Origin: Paramarasmius palmivorus
Taxonomy: Eukaryota; Basidiomycota; Agaricomycetes; Agaricales; Marasmiaceae
Direction: 5' to 3'
Length of the DNA stretch: 64,000 nucleotides
NCBI GenBank assembly: GCA_037176845.1
Contig: JAYKXP010000164.1
Coordinates: 1-64,000, forward strand
In this document: one piece after another, positions 55,583-64,000 of the stretch
Numbering within the stretch: position 1 is the stretch's first letter
Layout of the letters: each line of letters opens with the position of its first letter
Program-made: the position numbers and the translations under genes
Notes under the pieces: model-generated
What the model saw: the letters and a program-made list of their open reading frames with translations, nothing else
The model's database searches: none
What the model was told of the DNA's origin: nothing

Positions 55583-56059
55583 TCATGCACTGTTTGACAA
55601 CATCGTCAATTCGTGAAATTCACTTTCAAATTCGTGAAATTCACTTTCAACACTCGAGATGCGCCACTTACCCGGTGATCGAGACCTAAAATGATACACA
55701 TCCTCCATATCATACCGACGAACAGGAACCATCTCCGCATAAGCATTCATCGTCACCTCAGCCTTGTCTCTTCCCATCAATCGACTCAAACCGCACATAA
55801 CGAGAATCCCTCGTCCGGCCTTAACGATGACAGTCCCGACAAGCACCATAATCTCCCAGATGATCGAGTGAAGGTATTGCAATAGACGAACGGGGGCCAA
55901 GGCGAGCGAGATCAGGCCAATTCGGTGCTTGACCATAAGCTGCGCGATGCATACACCCAGAGCGATTGTAACCAGGACTTTGACAGCACTCGTGTAAGTT
56001 TCTGGAACTGAACACGCGCAGGAAGTGGTGTTGGGGGTGTTGGGGGTGTTGTATGGCAT
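55583..56059 (-). CDS. Small two-helix membrane protein, family unknown
   Basis: From ATG 56059 (MPYNTPNTPNTTSCACSVPE) an open frame of 158 residues runs to 55583; the longer frame upstream has no ATG. Two hydrophobic helices are visible (AVKVLVTIALGVCIAQLMV and IIWEIMVLVGTVIVKAG), then a polar C-terminus with VPVRRYDMEDVYHFRSRSP. Immediately after that is a good donor (CCGG|GTAAGTGG); splicing there to AACAG at about 55591 would replace the repeated end (ESEFHEFESEFHE) with another short end. A TATA-like box lies about 50 bases upstream. I do not recognise a family. Confidence 0.6.
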   Translation of the reverse strand: MPYNTPNTPNTTSCACSVPETYTSAVKVLVTIALGVCIAQLMVKHRIGLISLALAPVRLLQYLHSIIWEIMVLVGTVIVKAGRGILVMCGLSRLMGRDKAEVTMNAYAEMVPVRRYDMEDVYHFRSRSPGKWRISSVESEFHEFESEFHELTMLSNSA

Positions 56060-56104
56060 CGGGGAGAGGAGAACTGGAATGGTTGTGCTTGAGGATAACC
56101 CTGC

Positions 56105-56112
56105 TTTATATA
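56105..56112 (-). promoter_or_regulatory. TATA-like box upstream of the two-helix gene
   Basis: The minus strand reads TATATAAA, 46-53 bases before ATG 56059. Position and sequence fit a core promoter; nothing else supports it. Confidence 0.45.
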
Positions 56113-56119
56113 CCAGTTC

Positions 56120-57165
56120 AGAAATTCGAGTGGCCTGCTTCAATAAAAGAATGAGTTGGCCTGGTAATTGAATTAGGAAAAAGAACAATCACCGGGTCGT
56201 GGCAGAGTCAACATTGTGGAGAGTAGATGCCGGTGCGGATAGTGTTTTAAGAAATCGTCATCGAACCTACCACTTAGTCCTTCTCCGTCACTAACCTTAA
56301 AATGTCGGACCAACACCGATCCATCCCCAAGTCTATGCCCCTCCTGATACCCATAACCATTCCTCCAGGCCGAAACAACACGTAGGACTGCGAGGAAGAG
56401 GGCTCGTGCATGAGAGGAAGGAGAACGCCGTTTTCAGGGTCCTGGTGATAAAGGGAGAGGTGTAACGCATCGTGAAGGGAACTATCTCGGGAGCTGGTTC
56501 CCTGACCGATGCGGTAGAGCCCAGCCCACGACTACTAGACATGATACCCATCTGACCCCAAATTTGACCCCAAAGGTATACCCAACCGCGTGTAAGTCTT
56601 TAAAAATGACTTCCCGCAACGAGGAAAAGGGGATTGAGAGGAACGATGAGCGGTTGAACGCTTCGGCAAAGAAGTTACGGGGGTGAGGCGGGGCGTGTCG
56701 AACAGCAACGGGGGGAGGAACAGATGCGGCTTCCAGGCATCCTGATTTTGAGAGGGAAAGTGGAGGGGAGGGGGAAATGTGTCTTCCAGTTTCGTAGTCT
56801 TCGTGAACCTCTGAAAGAGCTATGGTGAGATGGATAATGGATAAGCCTGGGGCATGCTGACCGAAAAGTTATCTTCCTAGCCAACCCATTCAGTCGTTAA
56901 TTGCTGCGCCATATCCTTCAAATCTTCTCAGCATTCTGTCTGGGCGTTTCACCAAGTCCAAGCGTCGGATTTTGAGCACCAGTGGAAAGGAAGATGGACG
57001 TCAAGGAAAGAGTCACCAAAATTAGGTGCCCGAAATGAGAATTACAGATTACAGGTTTACAAGTTTTTCACGAGTCTGTAATGTCATGGGCTGGTCCTTG
57101 TCTAAACCTGAGACCAAGCTTGGTAAGTAGTCTTGCGCAAGAGCGAGCCTGACTGAAATATTGGG
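56120..57165. other. Spacer, no gene seen
   Basis: Some text (gggaggaa.., caccaagtccaagcg.., gacgtcaaggaaagagtcacc) resembles the flank at 37600-37960 and 46080-46390, suggesting a diverged third copy of that flank. No domain in any frame. Confidence 0.3.
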
Positions 57166-57166
57166 G

Positions 57167-57402
57167 TATTTCGATTGATTCGGACGGACTGTGACCTCCA
57201 TCCGGATTTCGAGGTTCGGGTGGGGCGCTGGGGGTCTGTGACCGGATTTGGCGTCCAGAACCTGCGAAATTTGGACGAAAATTGGGCGCTTTTCGGAGGT
57301 CACATTCCAAGGCAATTCGGACAGGCCTTCCGCGGCCTGTGACCATCCGAAAAAGTTCGGAAATTTTGACCCTTGTGACCGGTGACCATCCGAATCAAAC
57401 AC
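57167..57402. mobile_element. Second, older copy of the ggtcac MITE family
   Basis: Read on the minus strand from 57402, the sequence runs gtttgattcggatggtcacc, ggtcacaagggtcaaaattt, ccgaactttttcggatggtc, which parallels the start of the 49563 element. The left end (gattcggacgg, 57177-57187) is the matching inverted end. Ends are diverged and no clear target duplication remains, so the borders are approximate. Confidence 0.65.
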
Positions 57403-57618
57403 TGCCAAACATTCCGCAAAGGTCGGCCCGACCCCTCCATATTGATATCTTGCAGGCCTGTTGTTCAGGTCATGGGTTGTTTCAATTCAGTCGTTCAGAT
57501 TATTGGTATCTAATGACGTTCAACGCAAGACTAATGACCGCTCCACTGATGGAAACTTTCAGATGAAGTTCATTCTTGATAATCTCCCGTTGATAGATGC
57601 ATCATGCAGTTGAAGTGA

Positions 57619-57626
57619 TATAAATA
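57619..57626 (+). promoter_or_regulatory. TATA-like box of the class V gene
   Basis: tataaata lies about 90 bases upstream of ATG 57714, with a pyrimidine-rich stretch (ctttcgttcctc) between, a common fungal promoter layout. Confidence 0.45.
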
Positions 57627-57713
57627 AGCTAGGTCGTTTGCAGGTCAATCTGATCCCTCTTTCGTTCCTCTCATGCCACCTCACTCTCGCCTCATTTCCA
57701 ACTCAGCAGAAAC

Positions 57714-58862
57714 ATGAGCTCCGGTAACCATATACCCCATACAATCGCATTTCTGGGACTCACATTCTCATAACCAGCTACTAGTACTACTGGTAGTACT
57801 GACTCTCCTCAACCAAGCCCTTTGCTTTTGTTCGGCGTCATTGACAACGTTGACACCTGCAAACCGCTTCAGATAAAATGGTCGTTTGCTGGGCCAGCCG
57901 CTCCAATCAATCTGACCATCACTGATATTGGCGTTGATCAACACCCTGCAACTACATCAACTCCGGGGACGTTTGCCAGTCAATTTCCTCGTGCCGAGCC
58001 TGGTAGCTATACGCTCAGTACAATAGCGAACGGAATTGATCCAACGACATCTGCCTTTCTCTGGCCCAAGGTCACCGTTCCCCAAGGATGGTACAGATTA
58101 ATGACATCTTTCAGCCGACAAGACTCTTCCCAATCGTTTGCAGCTAGTTCGAGGAACTTTTTCATACACAACGGCAGTGATATTATGCTTGGGTGAACTA
58201 ACCACCAACCGTACCACAAGCATTATTGTTACGACTATTTCAGGGTAAGAATCTCCCTAATTGTGTATACTGTTCATCGCTTATGAGATTATCAAACTTG
58301 AAAGAAGAACAGCATCGACCACCACCCTCGAAACAACAAGGTATGTACAACAGTCAAAGAACAATATATGTCGTTCTTAGGATTAGCCAGGCCTTCAACG
58401 ACGCACAAATCTTCCAGAATGGCAACTTCAATCGGAGCAACGCTTGGAGGGGTCCTTGCAATTGTTTTCATCATTTTGCTGGTGTGTATGCTTCGACGGC
58501 GTGCACGTCGGAGAGCACTCGGCTCCATCGCCCCTTATCTACAGTCTCTCAACGTGCGCGACAAAATGCGCCGACGATTGCGCCTTCACAAGGGACAAAC
58601 CGGACAGGAGCTGATGGACAGGGAGGGCCATGAACATGGAGAAGAGGAGGACGAATCGAATATAGTTGGCAATGAGCCGCGTGATGGTCCATTACCACGC
58701 ATCCCAGAGGAAAAGCATGCACAGATAAGGCCAGTACGACAACCAAGATTCCGGCGACACCAAGATAGCGGATGGAGACCTCAACAAGCACCTCCGCCAC
58801 CGTCGGAATCAGGTAGTAGTAATTTGGTTGATTTGCCCCCGGAGTATGAGCATGCGCTTTGA
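57714..58862 (+). CDS. Class V single-pass membrane protein, DSGWRP and PPEY tail
   Basis: Function unknown. Exons 57714-57723, 57778-58192, 58305-58340 and 58391-58862 sum to 933 bases, exactly 311 codons (310 residues); the first intron is phase 1, the others phase 2. The start ATG follows a TATA box, but the resulting N-terminus (MSSATSTTGSTDSPQPSP) is no signal peptide, so export is uncertain or the true first exon was missed. Ectodomain: LLLFGVIDNVDTCKPLQIKW, then PINLTITDIGVDQHP and LWPKVTVPQGWYRL, matching 7368-8489. Helix (TSIGATLGGVLAIVFIILLVCML), an Arg-rich stop-transfer and a tail with SIAPYLQSL, RHQDSGWRPQQAPPPP and DLPPEYEHAL at the end. The tail is about 120 residues and acidic in the middle. 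Confidence 0.78.
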
Positions 58863-59670
58863 TCGAAGAATATCAGTTTTGTACAGAGCTCAAGGACAGA
58901 GATGATCATTATTGACTGCTACGAACTCCAATGCTATACACATATATCACCAGTCATATACGATCTTTTCTAACAGCCTAGTCCGTATGTAGATTACAGT
59001 GACCTACGTTTTCTAGGGATTAAATCAAAACCAGATGTGGCCCGCTTAAAGATGGCCTATTAGTGCTTCGAAAGCAAGGCACCATCAACATCATTGGCGG
59101 ACAGTGAACGCAATGCATAGCCAACTCGTTCTCCACTAGTACACCATTAACATCTCGGCGCTACTCATTGTATCTGCAATCAAGCCCGTATTCGACTGTT
59201 GCGTTGGTTATCGGGACACAGAGATGTCGAGAAGCACTTTGTGTGATATCGTCCCTAGCCACATCAGAAACTACAGCGTGTTTCTATTCTCTTGATGCAA
59301 CAAGGTTGATAATCACTACTTCATCTCAAGTGACTATGTATCTTAGTATACAAGATGAGCATAAAATGCCTTGAAAGGTAGTACTATGTTACGACCTTCC
59401 ATTACCTTGCGCCTCCCTTGCCCTTGTATTGAGAATAACTTATATATGTTTCCTTCGGGTTTCATGACATCCTGGGTTCAAGTTGTATTAGTATGTCGAG
59501 ATAAATTGACGTAAATGAAGCTAACGATAATCGTATTTTAAGCAACATTCGCGTTGAAACCGTCTTAGTACTGCAGCAACTCTCCTGAACTTTGCCGTGA
59601 AGTAGGTGGGGAACCAAACGGGGAACAAAGCAGGGGATCTATACTACGAGGGTCAGGCATTCACAGAACC
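58863..59670. other. Spacer, no gene seen
   Basis: AT-rich with short frames; no domain and no match to other parts noticed. Confidence 0.3.
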
Positions 59671-60240
59671 TTGAGCACAAGTTTCACCTTCGAATCATCT
59701 CGATTATTGCCTCCAGGTAGCCCCCTAAATACTCTAGTCTATTGTCCGACTAACGAAAGTTCCGCTGAAGGTTCGACATCAAAGTCAGACCAAGTCTCAC
59801 TCGGAGCCGCATATCCGACCAGCAGCCAAATAACGAACACCAGCACTGCACCAGATCATTGATCATCCCAGGATAATCGGCTTCATCACCTGCCTCTTTC
59901 TCCTTGTGATGTCATTCGTTATATACCACCGTCAACATCAAGGAAAACGCCGAGCGAGCCAGATGGCTAACCAGTCCGAGGATGTAATGTCACCATACCC
60001 ATTGGAAATCCCAGTTCATGGAAAGACGTGTGCAGAAGACAAGGAGCAACCTCTTAGACCCGGGTTAACGGAGAACGTCAATTCCGAATAACGGCGCATT
60101 CCTGAACCGACAATCTTCGAAAATCACAGAAGCGCTATTCCATTGGTTCCAGAGCCCCAGCCAGCACCAATTCTACAGGGAAGGTTTCTGCTTGCTTATT
60201 GGTTCAATCCCCACTCTCAAGCGCGCAATCGCTACCAAAA
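59671..60240 (+). pseudogene. Decayed single-pass membrane protein of the same family
   Basis: A Ser/Thr-rich stalk frame (59671-59862) stops just before a helix that continues in another frame (IIGFITCLFLLVMSFVIYH, about 59875-59930). A tail start (DVMSPYPLEIPVHG) shows the juxtamembrane PY motif, and a further piece IPLVPEPQPAPILQGRF (about 60130-60190) matches the lead into the orphan tails, but DSGWRP and PPxY are gone. Two stops and frame changes make it a pseudogene. Confidence 0.6.
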
Positions 60241-60868
60241 TCCCAGTGTTGAGGGAGAGCAAGGAAGCTCCGTGTACCTGGTCGCCAAGATGAAAACAAG
60301 AGCAATGCGAACGATCCTTATCCATAGCACTGTTGTTCGAGTACCTGTTCAGTAATAAACGATATATTCACTCCTCATTGTAACTGAACTTGAGCATTCC
60401 TGATGAACAGGTAGCTGTCCGGGAAGTCTTCAGGTCGACGAAACGTCCACACATTCTGTCGACAGGAAGAGAGGATACATGACGCGTTTCAGATAGCGGT
60501 TTTGCGAGGAGGCGTGCTCAGGCTCTCTTCAGAGGCACCGCCAACGTACCCTAGCCCAATACAGCAACAGGAAATATCTCTAAATATAGTCATAACTCTT
60601 CTCAATGATCATCTCGAAACCAGTTTCTGCTTCTCTGCAAATGTTCAATGGCAACATATATATGATGGTTTCATAGTAACAACGAACATAATCGAGGCGA
60701 GTAAGGATTAGAGGCAAGGAGGACAATGAGTGCCTGTGCTTAGGGTTAACCATCATGATGACTGATGTAGGTATTGGGCGTGTACATGATGTAGCTACGA
60801 AGCATGGCTATGCGGTAACTAATTTCAGTGATCAGTACTACTGACATTCCAGTCGACACTCTTCTTGT
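60241..60868. other. Spacer, no gene seen
   Basis: Bases 60580-60690 (catagtcataactcttctcaatgatcatc..) resemble 62180-62270 on the same strand, a small flank duplication around the class VI gene. Nothing else recognised. Confidence 0.3.
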
Positions 60869-62101
60869 TTAGAGTACATCATATGGTGGTAGAGTCCTCG
60901 CCTGGGAGCTCGACCTATTGACACCGCTGCTACCCCTTGCATCGTATTCTGGCGGCAGGACATAGTCCCTCACCAGCCGCTCATTCTCCGTCTTGAGCAC
61001 GTCAATCTGGGAGTGTAGCTCCCTAATCTGCATGGAAGTTTCGGATTGATCCATCTGTGTGGAGGGTATTAAAATCTCATCAGATTGGTGTTGAGCTTGT
61101 GTTTCGCGTTCGGCTTTCGAAGTAGATGACGATGATAGCATAGGAAAGAGCTGGTCAGTGCTCGGGTTCAATGGGATTCCTTTCTTGCTTGTGAGCAATC
61201 TAGAAACGGCGTATAAATATAATTCCCTACGTTTTTTCTCTCTTGAAACTCTCAATTTTTTATGGTGATGTTTTCGCCATATAAACAGGGACAAGGAAAG
61301 CAAGAGAACCGAAAGTCCACCAATAGTCCCCCCGACAATAGCTCCTACTGGGCGGTGTGATGAAGACATAGGCGTGTCTTGTTGTGGGGAATTGGATGTA
61401 TTCGTCGTTGGTTCTGTGCTTGATTCTGTTGCCGTTGAGGCTATACTCGCCGTGTGACTATTAAATAATCAGCTTTCAACAGAAATCAATAAATTCCAAG
61501 AACTACACACGGTGGTTGTTCCACTGGCAGTACCTGAGATTGATGACAAAGTCCCATTGGTTCCCTGTGATGTTTTGACTGTGATAGAAAGGGGGAATGT
61601 ATCTCCAACACTCTTTCCATCGTCTGTGCTACATTTAACCTCCACAATCAACAGAGGAAATGTAAAAGTGTAAATAACACCTACGTTCCGGGCGCAAATT
61701 GTATAGCACTCAATTTATACTCCCTATAGGTTACGAAGTTTATCAATGTGAGACCAAGGGAGATGAAGTTGCCCACCCCGGTGAAAGAGGACCAAATGTG
61801 GTACTGGATATAACATTTGACCGGTTTTTTCCTGAAGGCGTGGTCAAAGGATCCGACTGCACCCCCGAGGGGCTCAGCACAAATAGGAATTGAAAATCTG
61901 TAACTTTGGTGCCCTTGTGCCATGTAATGTCAAGTTTAATCTTGCCACCGTCAAGGGTAGCAGTGGTAGGATCGACAGCTACAACGTCCAACGCGCTAAT
62001 ACAGGACAGTAATGCAAGGAAGGTGACGCTAGCTTACCCAGAAGTTTAGCCGCAAAATCAGGGGTCAAAGTATGTATAACCTACGTTAACAGTTTCAACA
62101 T
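60869..62101 (-). CDS. Class VI single-pass membrane protein with coiled-coil tail and PPEY
   Basis: Function unknown. Exons 62101-62085, 62028-61777, 61723-61685, 61628-61509 and 61457-60869 sum to 1017 bases, exactly 339 codons (338 residues), all phase 2. The 17-base first exon gives signal peptide MLKLLTVTFLALL. The ectodomain has LDVVAVDPTTATLDGGKIKL, ITWHKGTKVTDFQFLF and the mini-exon EYKLSAIQFAPG. A Ser/Thr stalk leads to a helix (VGAIVGGTIGGLSVLLLSLSLFIW) and a long tail. The tail differs from the others: no DSGWRP, but a short heptad-like stretch (IRELHSQIDVLKTENERL) followed by VLPPEYDARG and the end LPPYDVL. This combination of helix, coiled-coil and PPxY is one that I associate with Agaricomycete membrane proteins of unknown role. 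Its nearest relative in the window is the anchor-less 19783-20347. Confidence 0.8.
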
Positions 62102-62843
62102 TCTCGAAGAAGGGAGCAGGAGAAGTGATAGGTCAAAATGCGAGGTATGAGAAAAGAAATATCTATAATCCAGCATGGAATAATATAGTGATAACTCATC
62201 TCATTGATCATCTTGGAACCAATTTCAGCTTCCCTCTGAATGATCCATATCAACACATCTATGATGGCTAGTAATGACGAGGCAAGGAACATATCCAAAT
62301 GCATAATCCCTCAGGAAGCTTCACAAAACTTTGTTCCAAATCACGAGAATAATTAACAGCGCGCACAATTGAAGATATAGAATGCCCAATCCGACTCAGG
62401 TATCTGTCGACTCGCTATCTTATATTTTACTCCGCATCATATCTCATCGCCTGCGTACTGATCATCTTCCGACGCGGGAGAATCTTGTTCTGTAGTATCT
62501 TCTCTTCGATCACCATCTGTTCATTTCGACGTCCCGTTGACGTGATGGGAGTTGACTGATGGATGAGAGGTCGCCTATAGCAGCTCCCTAGATGAGACGT
62601 CTAGGTATGGTAGCTTAGATCACCCGCAACCTGGACACTACGAGGTTTTATAACAACGTAAGTACAGGTACTGGAGCAAAATAAGATTAAGGAAGGTAAA
62701 ATAACAGACTCGTTTGTATGCCGACGGTCCGGGTAAACAGGTAATGGGGTTCCGGAGATTGTAAGGAACGGGTAAATGTGGAGAAGTAGGTGTAGGCGTT
62801 ATATCTCCACTGCTGGCGGTGAGTTGCTCATTAATTCATCTTC
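62102..62843. other. Spacer; part resembles 6440-6530
   Basis: Bases 62700-62800 match 6440-6530. The 62776-63084 plus-strand frame is antisense to a better minus-strand candidate. No gene called. Confidence 0.3.
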
Positions 62844-63420
62844 TCAGGTTTCGTATCGCCCAATCGACATGCAGTCATCATCAACAACATCACTGTGGAT
62901 TGGAACTCGATTTGAAACGTTTGATAAGTTTTTGCTCGGTGAAACGATCTCCGGGATGACTTTGGATAGCTCAATTGTGTCCTCTTCTGCCACGTTTATC
63001 AAATTTTCTGGAAACGGCGTATGGAAATGGATATCTACATTGGTTTCTCTTATTGTGATAAAACCTTCACCACATCGCAACTAGAAGAACTAACACTCCG
63101 CCAGCTATCCCTCCGACAGTCGCTGCGAAGAAGACGTAGGCGTAGGCTTGCCACAGAGCATTGTCGCCGAATATTGGCTTCTCGCTGATAAATGAAAAAA
63201 GAAAGATTGTACGTGACATAGTCGAGTTGGAAGCGTGATTTTGATCTGAGAATAGTTCGATCTTCGGTGAGCAGAGGCGAACACGAAACCGAGAGCGAGG
63301 AAATGACTACACGGTTCCGAGATAGACGATACCGGATAAGAAGTTGATATCCATGTGGTAAAAGTGCCACAGAGAGAAAGATGTGGAACCAGACGAGGAC
63401 ATGAGGATAGTCATGGAGGT
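62844..63420 (-). CDS. Possible multi-pass membrane protein gene, partial or decayed
   Basis: On the minus strand, hydrophobic runs appear in successive frames: LHDYPHVLVWFHIFLSVALL (about 63417-63358), LALGFVFASAHRRSNYSQIK (about 63300-63240) and FGDNALWQAYAYVFFAATVG continuing into GGIAGGVLVLLVAMW (about 63172-63085). A polar C-terminus follows (VDIHFHTPFPENLINVAEED, ending TGA at 62844). Donor- and acceptor-like sites lie between them, but I could not find a combination that keeps the frame, so this is either a gene with splice sites that I misread or a pseudogene. Confidence 0.35.
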
Positions 63421-64000
63421 GAAAAAATCAGCTTTGTTTACGGGTATATGATCACGAAGGTAAGATGTTCAACCTGAAGTAGGAGATTTATGAGCCGCAG
63501 TGAACAGTTGCAATTCATCTGAGGGGGAATTATGTTCATATGACCGAGTGAACGAGAGGAATAGGGCGGGTAATGAGGACACCGGGCTGCTGAAAAGATT
63601 GCGAGAGTGTATGGGAGCATTGTTGGGTCAATGGTGGGTTACAGTGTGAACGATCGAATGATTGACTAGGATGACCTTATGTTAGATAAGTCAAGCGGGC
63701 ATTTCGATAACGTACTGTATCCCAGCCAGCATCATACCGTGACCTCCACACGACTCATCGTTCCAACGCATCCCAGTCACGGTAAACCTTGATGACAAGC
63801 TAAAGATGGTGCACGGTGAGCAAACCATAATGATATACGACATTGGACGACCTTCCTCGACACCTCTTGTCCTATAGGGAAGAAACCAAGAAAGTATCCG
63901 ACAATGACAGACGTCGAGGACGAAGGTTGAACGTTTGAACAAAGTACGTAACCTGCTCGTGTGGGTTACCTGTGATCATACAATGATGGCGAAGCGCACA
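63421..64000. other. Window end, nothing recognised
   Basis: Short frames only; upstream exons of the 62844-63420 candidate could lie here. Confidence 0.25.

Noticed and set aside
1370..62101. Assigning the ectodomains to the Kre9/Knh1-like cell-wall family
   Set aside because: The Ser/Thr-rich layout and W-x-W strands are suggestive, but I see no motif specific enough to name the family without a profile search (the decisive test would be a PF10342 hit).
63691..63942. Minus-strand frame ending YVIEMPA
   Set aside because: It recalls the VLEMPP start of the PPxY end, but the rest of the tail and any helix are absent; too short to claim.

Overview
The window looks like nuclear DNA of a basidiomycete fungus, probably a mushroom-forming agaricomycete. 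The evidence is: protein genes broken by many introns of about 46-62 bases with GT..AG ends and CTNAY-type branch points; an intact Ty3/gypsy chromovirus; and two protein types I know only from basidiomycete genomes (a multi-pass receptor-like membrane protein, and many small single-pass membrane proteins with Ser/Thr-rich stalks). I see no rRNA, tRNA, CRISPR or operon.

The window is dominated by a dense, repeatedly duplicated array of single-pass (type I) membrane protein genes. About ten look intact or nearly so, and about ten more are pseudogenes, fragments or orphan tails. The intact ones share a layout: a signal peptide usually split by an intron after only 14-23 coding bases, a beta-rich ectodomain, a Ser/Thr-rich stalk, one transmembrane helix and a cytosolic tail. 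The ectodomains fall into at least six sequence classes. The tails share three short motifs: a juxtamembrane xxPY, a DSGWRP box and a terminal PPxY. PPxY is the known ligand of WW domains such as those in Nedd4/Rsp5 ubiquitin ligases. Almost all introns in this family are phase 2, so the exons are exchangeable modules. I rebuilt exon structures by hand; for most genes the summed exon length is an exact multiple of three, which is the main evidence for the models.

Layout: 1-5.6 kb, degenerate long repeats and a class I gene (1370-2525). 5.6-12.1 kb, class III pseudogene, 77-bp tandem repeats, class V gene (7368-8489), second class I gene (8936-10070) and a frameshifted class IV gene. 13.3-20.3 kb, diverged class I gene, a CACTG-ended MITE, intact class III gene and a secreted, membrane-anchor-less class VI gene. 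20.6-27.3 kb, a very young gypsy element with identical 192-bp LTRs and a TGTCC target duplication. 27.3-30.4 kb, gene-poor. 30.4-36.8 kb, class II genes, class I pseudogenes and an orphan tail. 36.8-43.2 kb and 45.3-55.5 kb are two copies of a segmental duplication, each carrying a multi-pass membrane protein gene followed on the same strand by a class II gene; the second copy has a TA-flanked MITE in the end of the multi-pass gene. 55.6-64 kb, a small two-helix membrane protein, an intact class V gene, a decayed gene and an intact class VI gene.

Taken together this reads as a fast-evolving cell-surface protein cluster with birth, death, exon exchange and transposon traffic. The shared tail suggests a common intracellular partner; the varied ectodomains suggest different extracellular ligands. 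Both functional statements are inference.
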